Shown: piece by piece, positions 1 to 10,545 of the stretch
Numbering within the stretch: position 1 is the stretch's first letter
Layout of the letters: every line of letters starts with the position of its first letter
DNA from: Agmasoma carcini (nom. nud.)
Taxonomy: Eukaryota > Microsporidia > Thelohaniidae
Assembly (NCBI GenBank): GCA_029232285.1
Contig: JAOXFI010000008.1
Span: forward strand, 1 to 64,000
Direction: 5' to 3'
Length of the DNA stretch: 64,000 nucleotides
The notes under the pieces: generated by a model
Seen by the model: only the letters and a program-made list of their open reading frames with translations
The model's database searches: none
What the model was told of the DNA's origin: nothing
Position numbers and translations under genes: made by a program

Positions 1-819
1 GCTTCTAAAACGTTATTTATTTTCATTGACATAAATGATATAAAGAATATACAGAACTTGCCTATCCTTATTTAGTATAATACGACAATTGATTAAAAAT
101 CACTTGTTATTATAGAAATTTCTAAAAAATGATACTGAATAAATTAAATATGAAAAATGTTTTTTTATGACAATAAAGATATTTTAAGTTCGAAAAATGA
201 TATTGTAGTCTATATATTAATATTATATTTTTTATGAGAATGAAAAAATCATAAAGCACTTCAAATATCTAAAGCAAAGATAAAAATTGCTTATTATAGT
301 GATGTTATAAAGACTGACTCTAATATTTATTAAATTTTCAAAAAATAGTAAATATGATAATTAAACTAGAGAGTGTTAATATAAAGTTTTAGAGATGTTT
401 TCAATAAAAAATAGCGTTTAAAATCTTGTTTGTAGTGAAAATGAGAATAATGAATTAAATATTTTAATATAACTATAAGCATTATATACCTTTATACTAA
501 TATATTGTGATTGAAATAATAAAATTTCAACTTTTATTAACGCAAGGAACAGTTTTAAGTATATTTAATGGCTTAATTAGTGTCAGGACAAAACCATTTA
601 TGATTATTTAGAGTTATTTAAAAATGATTTTTTAAAAAATTATGGCTATAGTTAAGTCTAGAGGTAAGTGTTCCGAGCATGTATATTAGTTAATCATGTT
701 TTAAAGAAGCTTAAATCCACTGATTCACTTTTATATTTGTAATAAATGTTATACTTCGTGTACATTAGTGTCGTATGTAAAACAACAAATAAAAATATGA
801 GATATGATGAGTAGATCAT

Positions 820-1180
820 TGAAAATTACAAGAAATACTTTCCAACGAGAATTAAAAATTATAAAGATATTTTAAAATTTTTCTTAAGCATTGAAATTTG
901 ATTTCTAAAGTGATAAGCGCATTGATGAAATTATCATTTCCGATTTTCACAAATGATTATTTGCAGTCCCAAGACTATTGTCTAAGTTGATAGAATATTA
1001 ATATAAGAATCATCTATAGAGATACGTTTATAAGAACATGATTCTCTTTGAATTGTTGAAATCATGAAGAATAAAAAGTGTGTTTTCGGTAGTTATTTTT
1101 TGATAAAAATTACTCTAATATATATTATGAGTTAAATAGAGTCTTTATTTAATCATATAAGGTCCTAAAAACCATTTTTA
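820..1180 (+). pseudogene. Decayed IS1595/ISXO2 (Merlin)-like transposase fragment, copy 1
   Basis: No open frame survives. When stops are read through, one frame around 970-1100 gives a run resembling the ISXO2/Merlin catalytic region: a PKTIV-x-VD stretch, like the family's GGP-x-x-IVEIDE. It is followed about 25 residues later by an IVEIM...KKCVF stretch, like the family's WVFGxVERG...F. A second copy near 13 kb aligns with it at the DNA level (shared words such as CAGTCCCAA.ACTATTGT next to CTGTCCCAATACTATTGT), so it is a dispersed repeat. The family assignment is an inference from motif spacing in a broken frame. I could not place the termini. Confidence 0.4.
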
Positions 1181-1682
1181 TGAAATGATGTGTAATAAGT
1201 ATGAGCTAAAAATTCAATTTTGGGATTTATACACAAGCAGATGAATTATTTAACAATATGTAAAGTCTTGGAGTTAAACAAATAAGAACAAAAAACAGAA
1301 ATCTTTTAATAAAATATATTTTAATTTTAACAAGGATTCTTAAGTCGATACATATTAATTATATTTGATGTAAAAACTTCGAACAATATTCTTAATTTCT
1401 TTCCTATATGAACATCAATTTCTTGATCTGACAGACAATACATTGTTTTACTGATGAAATAAGATATTTGTAAATATGCATTTAAATCTAATTATATGAC
1501 TTTTTATTTTATTCATTATTGATTGATGAACGTTTTAAAACAATTCTATTTATTTTTGAAAATTCTAATTTTGAATAAAAACTGTTCATCGGAATTTTTT
1601 TCTTTTGTCAAAATCGTTGTATTTACTTTTATAACATATAAATGCTATTTGTATACAGAATTAATATTTATACTTCTCTTAA

Positions 1683-1762
1683 AGGAGAGTTACATGATTT
1701 GAACCCGCATGTATTAGAATCACTATTTTTCTAAGATAATCGGTTAAAAACCCATGTATCCT
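1683..1762 (-). pseudogene. tRNA-like remnant (Ser/Leu type), probably non-functional
   Basis: On the minus strand an 80-nt stretch begins AGGA and ends TCCT, which can pair as an acceptor end. It contains GGTTTTTAACCGA, similar to a D-loop, and GGGTTCAAATC, a good T-loop/B-box match. A possible seven-base anticodon loop TTAGAAA would read AGA (Ser) or, shifted by one, TAG (Leu). The T-stem and part of the anticodon stem do not pair properly, so it looks decayed or tRNA-derived. A covariance-model scan would settle it. Confidence 0.3.
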
Positions 1763-1942
1763 ATAATAAAGCTCTTAGATCACATCCAAAAGATTATTTT
1801 AATAAGAGGGTGGTATCCGAATCTTTAATTATGTTTTTAAACTTAAAAACCTCACTTAGAGTTCTGTTAAAAAGACCTTTTTTTGGTAAAATGGTGTATA
1901 CACCGAATATCACTAACTAAATAACAAAAAGAACTAAAATAT

Positions 1943-2254
1943 TTAAACAAATTGTTCATTTACTGGAATGCATTGAGTATTTAATAAGATAAAAAACATG
2001 CTACCTACAAGAAAGCTTAAAGAAATGAAGTTCATTGCAAATTTAAAGTTATCAAATCTTTGAATATCATCTTTTTTAGCTATAAAATAACTTAAAAAAC
2101 CACAAAGTATAATTGAAGAAATAAGAGAAATAATGATAAGATTGATTTGGAGAATATCATAGTTACAATAGTAAAAGCTAGGACCAAAAGAATTGCCTAT
2201 ACGTGATTTGTATAACTTTTTAATAATTTCAATTGTATTTTTAGTGAGTTCCAT
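1943..2254 (-). CDS. Small two-helix membrane protein, unknown function
   Basis: A 103-residue protein starting MELTKN. The reading frame extends a few codons upstream, but only through a non-ATG codon. Two strongly hydrophobic segments lie at roughly residues 35-62 and 72-96, separated by a short charged linker (AKKDDIQRFDN), which gives a helical hairpin. The N-terminal third is basic and helical. Its size and topology resemble small ER or secretory-complex subunits, but I see no diagnostic motif and do not assign one. It lies in the transposon-rich half, on the same strand as the next gene, with about 600 bp of AT-rich DNA between them. Confidence 0.5.
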   Translation of the reverse strand: MELTKNTIEIIKKLYKSRIGNSFGPSFYYCNYDILQINLIIISLISSIILCGFLSYFIAKKDDIQRFDNFKFAMNFISLSFLVGSMFFILLNTQCIPVNEQFV

Positions 2255-2853
2255 GAAAAAAAATTTTTTCAAATATTTATACTGTCATAAAAATTTCAAT
2301 TTTTATAATATTTATGTATTATCAATAAAAAGTTATTATTATATAATATTTTTATAAATATAATATTTCTATAAATATAATTTTTCATAAATATAATTTT
2401 CTAAAATTTTTTTCATAAATCTTTCATGAATTAATATTTGTTAGAGATTTGTTGTGGTGTGCTGCAATGACTATTTATAAAAGTTCTAGAACGCTATTTA
2501 ATTTAATATATCAATCATTTAAAGAAAAGGCAATGTTTATTGTAGAATAATATTTGAAAAATATAATTTTTGGTAAATATAAATATTGTTTATTAAATTG
2601 GTGTCATGTTGTATAAATTATAATAAATATATCATATAAAATATTTATTAATTTAAGAACAAATAATATCATCTCTTCCTTTTGTATTCATCATAGTCCG
2701 TAGATTTAACTTAAGTCAACACAAAACAACATAGATTATAGTTATAATTAAACATAAAATAATACATTTATCAAGTTAGTGATATTTTACAACTTTATCA
2801 CTTGTCTTAATCCAATTAACAATCAATAAAAATCTTTTTTAATAAAAATTTTA
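2255..2853. other. Intergenic AT-rich DNA, nothing recognised
   Basis: About 600 bp of AT-rich sequence between two minus-strand genes. It contains short TATAATATTT-type runs at 2335-2410, but no open frame, inverted repeat or known element that I can support. Confidence 0.5.
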
Positions 2854-3405
2854 TTAATTTTTAATATTTTCTGAATATTCTAATTCAAAATTAAGAGGCG
2901 TTAATTGAGGAAGTGTAGAAAGGTTTGTTTTAAGACTTTCAACAATTGCTTTTAGTTCTTCTTTAATATTTATTAAAATTCCTTCAGATTGTTCAAATTC
3001 TTTAGAATTAACAAATTCATAAATTGTACCAAATTCTTCAAAATTTTTGTTAAAATTATAAACAAAGTTGTTATAAATGTAAATAATTAAATTATCTACT
3101 TTTATATTATTAGAAAGACACTCTTGAATATAAAACAAACAAAATTTCATTGAATTTGTTTGTAATTTCTTTAAAATGTATTCAATTCTTCTAAATACAT
3201 CAATTTCACCAAATTTATAAATAATATCATTTCTAAGCCAAAATATATTTGTTTGAGCAAATGTATTTAAATTATTATTCTCAAAATCAACCACCCTTTG
3301 AATAGAATCAATTTCAACCATTTTATTGGTTAATAAATCTTTATTTACTTCTAAATCACTTCTATTAGCCTTTACTATAGTAAATATCAAATTTAATAAA
3401 AACAT
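2854..3405 (-). CDS. Putative secreted helical protein, unknown
   Basis: A 183-residue protein. The first 14 residues (MFLLNLIFTIVKAN) form a short hydrophobic stretch that fits a signal peptide. The rest lacks further membrane segments and is rich in Asn, Ile, Leu and Glu, with a helical pattern. It contains no cysteine framework and no catalytic motif that I recognise. It resembles in style, but not in clear sequence, the other signal-bearing orphans in the window. An exported, lineage-specific microsporidian protein is the simplest reading. Confidence 0.55.
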   Translation of the reverse strand: MFLLNLIFTIVKANRSDLEVNKDLLTNKMVEIDSIQRVVDFENNNLNTFAQTNIFWLRNDIIYKFGEIDVFRRIEYILKKLQTNSMKFCLFYIQECLSNNIKVDNLIIYIYNNFVYNFNKNFEEFGTIYEFVNSKEFEQSEGILINIKEELKAIVESLKTNLSTLPQLTPLNFELEYSENIKN

Positions 3406-3819
3406 TATTTTAAAAAAGTTTTTTTTTATTTTATATTATATTTTTTTAATTAAAAATTAATTTTTAATATTGAATGTATGTAGTATATTGTAATTGGAGA
3501 TAAACATCTATTATAAGTAACAATATCAAATATTTGTAGCATTTTGTCAAATATTTTAAAAAATTCTGATATAAAAATTTATATTTTAAAAATTATAATA
3601 TTTGACATTTGATATAAGTTAGTTAGTTTATATATCAATGATGATCAAACATATACTTTAGTAAGTATATTGCTTTGTATCAACGTTTATTAATTGTACT
3701 TAAAATAATTTTGATTAGAAAAACAATCTGATTATTTTCGTGTTTTATACATGTATAAATCAACTTACATTAGTAGAAAAATTGAACCAGTAATAAAACT
3801 CATAAGATCAATAGATGAA

Positions 3820-4099
3820 TAGAATGTAGATGAAACGAGTAACAGAGGGATTGTGATCATACAATAATGATGCTTTGGTAAAAGATACTGAAATATAATT
3901 ATAATGTCTTCATAGACGGTGGCAGTAAGACTTTAAAGATATTATACTATATTTAGATTGCCTAGTGCTATTATACGCAACAACCAGTTTAAATCTTTGA
4001 GACCCCTAAGTATCTGGATATCGACCGCAAACCAGCTTCCCAGAGTAAACAAGATTATCAGTATCCTCTAATTCTTAACTCTAATAACCTAGCCTGTTA
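3820..4099 (+). repeat. Dispersed repeat family B, copy 1 (left part, interrupted by Tc1)
   Basis: This stretch aligns by eye with 8640-9060 and 10000-10320. Shared blocks include GGTAAAAG, a GGTG.CAGTAAGACTTTAA block, GCAACAACCA, a TTGAGACCCCTAAG block and a GCAAACCAG block. It is broken at 4100 by a Tc1 element and resumes after 5793 (AACCCTTGTTTCC, matching AGCCGTTGTTTCC in copy 2). It has no coding capacity. See copy 2 for the possible tRNA-like head. Confidence 0.6.
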
Positions 4100-5793
4100 T
4101 ACACTAGAGAGATAAACCGGACACCCCTAAAATGATTGATTTTTGGGGATATATTAGAAGATTTTAAAAAATATTTTATAATTATCGGTTTTGATTACGT
4201 TTTAGTTCTTCTAGTATCGTGTATATTATTATATATATTTACGAATTTTGTAAATTTGGCGGGAAAACTGATATAATCCAAAAATCTTAATTAATGTTTT
4301 TTTGGGATTGCATTTGCTTTAATTATTGTAGCAAAACTGTTACACAACAAAAAGTGACCCTTTTTTATTATATAAATAAACAAGAATAAAGTGAATTTAT
4401 ATTGCTAATATTCTTATAATATAAAATATGTTTAAAAAGAAGGGGAAGAAATTGTTTTCCATAATATTAGCGATATAAATTCACCTAATTTTGTTTATTT
4501 ATATGATAAAAACGAAAGACTTTTTGTTATATCATATTTTTTAAAAGGTTGCCTGGTATATTATAGCATATTTTAATATTCTATTATTAAGATCATTAGT
4601 GTTTTAAACATCTTTTATTAAAATTCTTTTCATATAACCCAAAATGATTCGAATGGGTTAAATCGAGTGACTAAGCTAACAATACATGACAATAATATCA
4701 TTTTCATTAAAATTAGCCTTTTCAACCTAGAAATTTGACAGAACGTGTTGTCTTTATAAAATAAGCCGATCTAATAACGTCATTGTTGCTTAAGGATGTA
4801 AATTTGTGTTGTAAGATTTAATTAAATACATGAATTTAACCTTTCATTTACTAGCACTAAATTTCAATTTTTTTACTTGGCATACAACCCCAGTACATTA
4901 AACTACCTCCTCCGAATTTTGTGATTTAATTGATATACTCTTCTTTGAGCCTATTCCTTGAACTTATCCGCAACAATCTCTTTCTATCATTTTTATTAAG
5001 CTTAAATCAACACGCATCGTTTCATATTGTCTATTCCAATCATGTTTTTATTAAATATTCTTTAATACCTTCCTTGAACAGTTTTCTTTGTGAGCTTATC
5101 AAAAAAGGGTTTTTTAGCTGCAACTCTTGCATGAATATTCATATTATGTAATGTGCCTTATAGTTATAAATGTTACGTTTAATGACGGGTTTTTTGATAA
5201 CTCAGTTGACATGAAAAAAAATATTTTATTTAAATCACACACTTAAAGAATTTTGTTACTTCCAGAATTACTTATACTTTAAAATTATTTGAGCTGATGA
5301 CCTAGGTACATTCGTATTTTTAGAAATGTCTCTTATTGACATTCTGTCCTCTTAAAGTCTCAAAATTTTTAGTATCTAAAGAGCAATGACTATTCATAAG
5401 AATAATAATCTATAAAATGAGTGAGTAAAACCATCTTTTTTATTGGGTTTCTCTTTTTCAGCCAAGCTTACAAAATTTGTAAAAATTTATAACAATATAC
5501 ATGATACAAAAAATTAAGAACGCAATCTAACATGATATTATTATAATATTGCCATACTGGCATGGCTGGTCAAGTCTCATTACGAATATGGATTTATTTA
5601 ATCTCACAGAGTGTCTCTCCTGACTTAGCTCTTTGTCTCTTCTTGTCATACCATTGGAGTAGTTAAAATTTCCCATATTTATGCCCTGGTTCTTGCTGAC
5701 AGGTACGTCTTCTTTATGTGCGAATATCACAATATTTTAACTATTACCAAAAATCAATGATTTTAGGGGTGTCCAATTCTTTCCCTTAGTGTA
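4100..5793 (-). mobile_element. Tc1/mariner-like element A, degenerate
   Basis: The ends are imperfect inverted repeats of about 45 bp: left TACACTAGAGAGAT...GGACACCCCTAAAA, and right the reverse complement TACACTAAGGGAAA...GGACACCCCTAAAA. Each begins with TA, consistent with a TA target duplication. Inside, on the minus strand, broken frames give Tc1 transposase hallmarks: a VAAKKPFLSS-like helix-turn-helix end, FGGGSLMYWGCM (the GGGSxMxWG motif) and FNPFESFW (like SPDLNPIExxW). Stops and frameshifts are frequent. The element sits inside repeat family B and is itself split by a MITE-like element at 4344-4530. Confidence 0.8.
4344..4530. mobile_element. MITE-like inverted-repeat element nested in Tc1 element A
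   Basis: About 187 bp with arms of roughly 66 bp that are near reverse complements: a left arm starting ACAACAAAAAGTGACC and a right arm ending GACTTTTTGTTAT. Both carry the block GAATTTATAT.GCTAATATT and its complement. There is almost no internal sequence. Its position inside the Tc1 relic shows that it inserted later, or that it is a fold-back derivative. No coding capacity. Confidence 0.65.
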
Positions 5794-5860
5794 ATTAAAT
5801 TAACCCTTGTTTCCAAATTGGTGATCTAGACTAATCACATATGTGAAATAGTTAGATTTT
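5794..5860 (+). repeat. Dispersed repeat family B, copy 1 (right part)
   Basis: Directly after the Tc1 right end the sequence ATTAAATTAACCCTTGTTTCC...TCTAGACTAATC continues the family B consensus seen in copy 2 (ATTAATTAGCCGTTGTTTCC...GTCTAAACTTATC). This shows that one repeat copy was split by the transposon. From 5861 to 6489 I see no gene or element. Confidence 0.45.
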
Positions 5861-6489
5861 AATTTAATCATATAAATATAATCATTGGTCAGATCTTTCT
5901 GTTTCATTTAAAAATTTTCTGATTATTTAGTTTTGGTTCTGTAACCAATTCATACCTCTTCAAGACACATATAGGAATACATTAAGCGACGACTAATTAA
6001 AATTTACCTTTTGAAATACAGATTTGCAATAGAAATGGTCTCAAATGTTAAGAACGGCATTTATTGGTTTCGGATCATAAATAGGTTGTATTGATAATAA
6101 ATATAATGTTATCAGATCTTATAACACGTGTTTATAATGTGATTACGAACCATATCATTCTAATAATCGTTCTTTTATCAAACCATAAGTAAGAATAATA
6201 TAGTGTGATGAATTGAGGTTTATAGATTATGATAAATACAAAGATGTGTTATTTTTTAGTCATTTTTAAGCTCATATCTCTTCAAAAAATAAATTATATC
6301 TGTCTCGTCATGATCTTCTTTATCAACAAATATATAAATCAATATTATTTTAATACATAATTATGAATTAAAATAGTTTTATAATAATTAACTATATTGT
6401 ATGTTTTGCTATATAATTGTGATTGTTTGATAAATTGAAAATTTTTTAAATTTTTTAATAAAAATATATAATTTTATAATTTTAAGCCC

Positions 6490-7653
6490 ATGTTAGTTAA
6501 TTTTTTAATATTTTTTACTAAATCTTTGTGTGACTCACAAATCAACACACAAAATTATGTTGTGGTTGATGAGGTAGAATATACATCTGAATATGACATA
6601 AAAGTCCATGAATTAGCTGCTAAGTTTAAAGAATATACAAATGCTGAAGAATTATTGGAATATCTTTTATTTTATAAATTAAACAAAGAACTCAAACATT
6701 TCATTAGCCTAGATTCAAACTATTATCAATTTCAAGAATTCAGAAGTAAATATTTAACATTTATAAATTATTGTGTTAAATTAGCTTACTCTGGGCATGA
6801 TCTATCAAGTTTGACAATGAAATTATATCCAAAAGATAGTTTTCATGATAGTAAAACACAGTTTGATTATCTTCAAGTCGTTAAAGGGTATATTGAAAGA
6901 TTATTTGATTCACATTATGAACATTCTGGTGGAAACCTTTTATATCACAACTTCAAAAAATTCTATGATAATGGATATTATTTTATAAGAGAAGTCACAT
7001 CTACAGAAGATATAATGGATATAAATAACACTATTGGTTTTGTTCCGTATCAATTTATACAAAATATATATTTAGATTATAAAGATATAGACTACTCCTT
7101 TGTAATAAGGTGTTTACAGATATTCTATATTAAGAATACGATTTCAAATTTTATTTTTTCATTTAATAAATATAAAATGATAATATCTGATTTAGAAAAT
7201 ATTTATAAAGCAAATCAGTTTGATAAACTTGATTGTAGAGTAATTAAATGTTGTTTTGATCTGTTTTATTCAAGTGTGAATAACATAAAAGTCATTATGG
7301 AAAAAGACAGTGATTATTTACAAAAAATTAAAGATTTTGTTTTTAATTTGAATTTGATTGAAAATAATGTAAACAAGTTTATAATGCTAAATTTAATAAA
7401 TATATATATCAGTGAAAATTCTGATGATAAGGAACTTAAATCAGGAAATAAAAGAAGATCTGTTAAGGGTTTTAGGTATAAAAATCTTAGAACGTGTTTT
7501 TTTGTGAAATTTAATGAATTATACTCTCAATTTCAAAAAATTGAATTATCAATTGATGGTTTTCAATTTAAAGCTTATTCAAATGCATTTATTGAATTAA
7601 ATAATATTTTTAGTGTCTTTTTTGATCAAATGGAAAGATATATAATAGATTAA
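6490..7653 (+). CDS. Putative secreted protein, unknown
   Basis: A 387-residue protein. The first 15 residues (MLVNFLIFFTKSLCD) form a hydrophobic, signal-peptide-like start, and the ATG follows CCC directly (AAGCCCATG), the microsporidian start context. The body is helical and rich in Asn, Tyr, Lys and Asp, with many Phe/Tyr pairs. A basic patch (GNKRRSVKGFRYKNLR) lies near residues 319-334. I see no known domain. The gene stands alone between transposon relics, as expected for a lineage-specific exported protein. Confidence 0.6.
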   Translation: MLVNFLIFFTKSLCDSQINTQNYVVVDEVEYTSEYDIKVHELAAKFKEYTNAEELLEYLLFYKLNKELKHFISLDSNYYQFQEFRSKYLTFINYCVKLAYSGHDLSSLTMKLYPKDSFHDSKTQFDYLQVVKGYIERLFDSHYEHSGGNLLYHNFKKFYDNGYYFIREVTSTEDIMDINNTIGFVPYQFIQNIYLDYKDIDYSFVIRCLQIFYIKNTISNFIFSFNKYKMIISDLENIYKANQFDKLDCRVIKCCFDLFYSSVNNIKVIMEKDSDYLQKIKDFVFNLNLIENNVNKFIMLNLINIYISENSDDKELKSGNKRRSVKGFRYKNLRTCFFVKFNELYSQFQKIELSIDGFQFKAYSNAFIELNNIFSVFFDQMERYIID

Positions 7654-7959
7654 TAAATATTTTAATAATATTATTCATATTTGTTGATCATATGATTTAT
7701 TTAAGTTTTTAATTATACACAGGTCATTTTTTTACAAGAATAACACTAACTAGCTACTCTTTATCATTCGTTATATTAGATATCACATATAATTTTAGAT
7801 GTAAGTATCTAATAAAATGATCATCAACCAACACCCCTTTTTAATTGATATCAATGTACAGTATCACAAAATATTACACGTAATAATTAATAAAATATGT
7901 ACATAGAAAAGGTTAATTAATTGGAATATTCGTTCATAATAAAAGTTAGGATGTGTTGT
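7654..7959. other. Intergenic, nothing recognised
   Basis: About 300 bp of AT-rich sequence downstream of the secreted-protein gene, with no supported feature. Confidence 0.5.
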
Positions 7960-8420
7960 ATTTCATAAATCAGAGAATATGGATTAGTTAGTCTCTTTTT
8001 GACTATCAACATTATTCATAAACAATGATTTGATGTAAATTAAGAATTAGAAGCATAAATCTATATTTTTATAAGGATCAAAAAACCTATAGAGGCTTAA
8101 CTAGCATACGTATGCAACAACGGGAGTAGTAAATCATGTGCTACACATTGACCATACATCTATTACGCTTTGGTCATACTAGAGACTTTCTATAATAAAG
8201 TTTTGCAGTAGAGATTGCCTTCCTCTTGATTATTTGTGAAATTAGCAATAAAGGTCTACTAAGAAAGAATCAATGATTCTATCTATAGATTGTATAGTGC
8301 CTCTAAGGTTTTTGTTTATAATGGCTAGATTTTCATATCCAACCAGTTCTTGATAAAGTGATTGTCCTTAAGTCTTTACATCTAAAGTATGTTAAGATTT
8401 CATCATGGCTTTACAACTGA
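7960..8420 (+). pseudogene. Possible LTR-retrotransposon integrase zinc-finger relic
   Basis: In broken plus-strand frames around 8145-8275 a HIDHTSITLW run (H-x3-H) is followed about 30 residues on, after a frame change, by IICEISNKGLLRKNQ. The latter resembles the C-x2-C...K part of a retroviral-type integrase HHCC finger (C-E-I-C...K), with the second Cys changed to Ser. This rests on weak motif spacing only, and no LTRs were found. It could be chance in low-complexity DNA. Confidence 0.22.
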
Positions 8421-8639
8421 AACAGTTGTTATTATTGATATTTGTGCCAAATCGACTTAGTTCATACACGATTCTTTTTATTATTGTTGTGATTTTAATA
8501 GTAATAAAATGTTTATTTGACTAATATGCTTACTCAAGCAAAAGTATGAAAAAAGAAAAACAACACAAAGAATCTTAGAATCAATAAATTTAACAAAAAA
8601 GAAAATCCGGACCAGCAAATAAAAAATCCTAAATCAAAC

Positions 8640-9060
8640 AGCAATAATAAAATGGAATATAAAAAAGAAGGGAAGCGAGAATAATGACCATACACTATTC
8701 GTGCTTCGGTAAAAGGCATCAGAGAAATTGATTGTCATGCCATTTTAAATTATCTTGGATGGTGAAAGCAAGATTTTAAGGACACCATACTATAAGATGT
8801 GGTTGTAGCTGGGATTGGTGCTGTTACGGACATCAACCAACTTATATCTTCGAGATCCCTAAGTGATACTTCCCTGTCAATAAAGAAAAGATATCTGTCT
8901 AAAGGCGCAAACCAGTTTCATAGTTTTAATAAGGTTATCCGTATCCCCACGACTATGATTTAGTTACTGATCTGTTATAGATTAATTAGCCGTTGTTTCC
9001 AACGTTACCACTCTGCACCACGTGGAGGTCTAAACTTATCGCTGAGCTACTGTTGTGATT
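8640..9060 (-). repeat. Dispersed repeat family B, copy 2; possibly tRNA-derived (SINE-like)
   Basis: This is the longest copy of the family. On the minus strand it begins with a segment containing TAGCTCAGCGATAAG and, about 25 nt later, TGGTGCAGAGTGGTAACG. Both resemble the RNA polymerase III A-box and D-arm of tRNAs. The segment from GTTGTTTCC to GTGGAGGTCTAA on the plus strand matches copy 4 (17890-18190, opposite orientation), which fixes the shared core. I do not see a convincing B-box, so the SINE idea is an inference. There is no open frame. Confidence 0.5.
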
Positions 9061-9999
9061 TTAAGTATATCTTAACCATTTCCAGGGTTTCTAATATTTA
9101 AAAGGATTCTTAATTTTTAGTGATTTTGGGATTGTTTTATTGTTTCTCTACTCAGTTGGAATTTGTTGGACAGTTCCTATCGACATTTACATTCGTCAAT
9201 ATGCTTGTATTTTTTTTATCTAAAAGACCTTTTTAACCATTTTATGTAATTCATGTCTAAATGCTTTCATTATTTATCGAGAAGGCGCATTATGTAAAAA
9301 TATCAGGTAAAAGATAAAAAAATATATTTATTTGTATTTATCAGGCTCATTAGACTTTGTTTGCACTTCTTACACTTTTCGTTTATTGCTTTGGTTACTG
9401 ATACTAAAACAAAAAATAAAAAATCAATATTTTTTACACGATTGAAAAACAATTTTGTTTGACTGGCGGTTATATGAAGAAGCTCAATATAGTGCAACGC
9501 ATCGTTCTAAAAGTTACAAAAAATATTTTTAGATTAATACTTCACACTAATCCACAAAGGTTATACTAACATTTATAATATGACTAAAGAAGACTTATTG
9601 GTATATCCTCTTCGTATTTAAATACATTTTATATACGAAACTGGTAAATCTAGTTTTTTATATTTCGAGTCTCCTTCATTACGAACCTGTTTTTCATAAT
9701 TTAATTCTCATTTATCGCATCAATTGAGTAAATTATAGCTTTATAGGCTACAGGCTCTATTTATAACTACATTAACGATCAATTAAGATGTTTCTACTTC
9801 AACTATGATTATTTTTAAATTCTTTCAAGTGCCTACCTTAAAAATATTTTTAGTAAGTAAATATAACTATAAATGAGTTTATTGACTTAATATAAACAAT
9901 AGTGGTTGAAAATCGGTCCCCCTTTTAATATTTTTCACAAGAAGATCAAAACTAATAGTATTTAACAAAAAAAAGAGAAAATCACCATATGTAAAAAAG
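9061..9999. other. Intergenic, nothing recognised
   Basis: About 940 bp of AT-rich sequence between two family B copies. The only open frame (minus strand, 64 codons) has low-complexity content and no recognisable product. It may contain decayed element sequence that I could not classify. Confidence 0.4.
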
Positions 10000-10320
10000 G
10001 CAGTGATTGAGTGATTGAAACAAATGGCAAACAATTTAATAATACACTTATCATACTTTGATAAAATGACAAAAGCTTAATCAATGCCCTCCTAAATCAT
10101 CAAATGATGACGGTAAACTTTAAAGACACTTATCACAGTATGAGGATGAAGCTGAATTCAGTGCTTCGCACATCGTTCAACTTGTCTTTGAAATCAAGAT
10201 GTCTATCTACAGATCCCAAAATAATTTCTTAGAGTGAACAAGTTTATCCATGTTTAATCGGCCCTGTTTTAGTCCGTAATTAACCGTTGTTTTAACAAGT
10301 ACACGTTGAGGTTTGCCTAT
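10000..10320 (-). repeat. Dispersed repeat family B, copy 3
   Basis: Shared blocks with copies 1 and 2 include GATGACGGTAAACTTTAAAGACA (against GGTG.CAGTAAGACTTTAAAGA), TTTGAAATCAAGATGTCTATCTACAGATC and AACCGTTGTTTTAACAAG...ACGTTGAGGT. It is more diverged than copy 2 and has no coding potential. It ends about 220 bp upstream of the USP-like gene. Orientation is given relative to the tRNA-like head of copy 2. Confidence 0.5.
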
Positions 10321-10545
10321 TCATATATAAGCCTTAATATAATAATAATTTATATCTTTGAAAGAATTAATAAAGATTATTAATATTTTTTTATTTGTTT
10401 TAATTTTTTTGATTAAAAAGATTGATTATTTTTAAAATTTATATATTTAAGTTATAACTTTGAAATGAAATAAATTAATGTAACAGAATTTATCAAAAAA
10501 AATATCATAGTATTTTAATTTCAAATTTTTTTTTACCATATATTT

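Noticed and set aside
4930..5151. 73-codon plus-strand frame in Tc1 element A
   Set aside because: It does not start with ATG, and the transposase motifs read on the opposite strand, so it is a shadow.
5527..5730. 67-codon minus-strand frame in Tc1 element A
   Set aside because: Possibly a scrap of the transposase N-terminal part. It is too decayed and short to call a gene.
8534..8719. 61-codon minus-strand hydrophobic frame
   Set aside because: It lies in family B repeat and AT-rich DNA and has Phe/Leu composition typical of random AT-rich frames.
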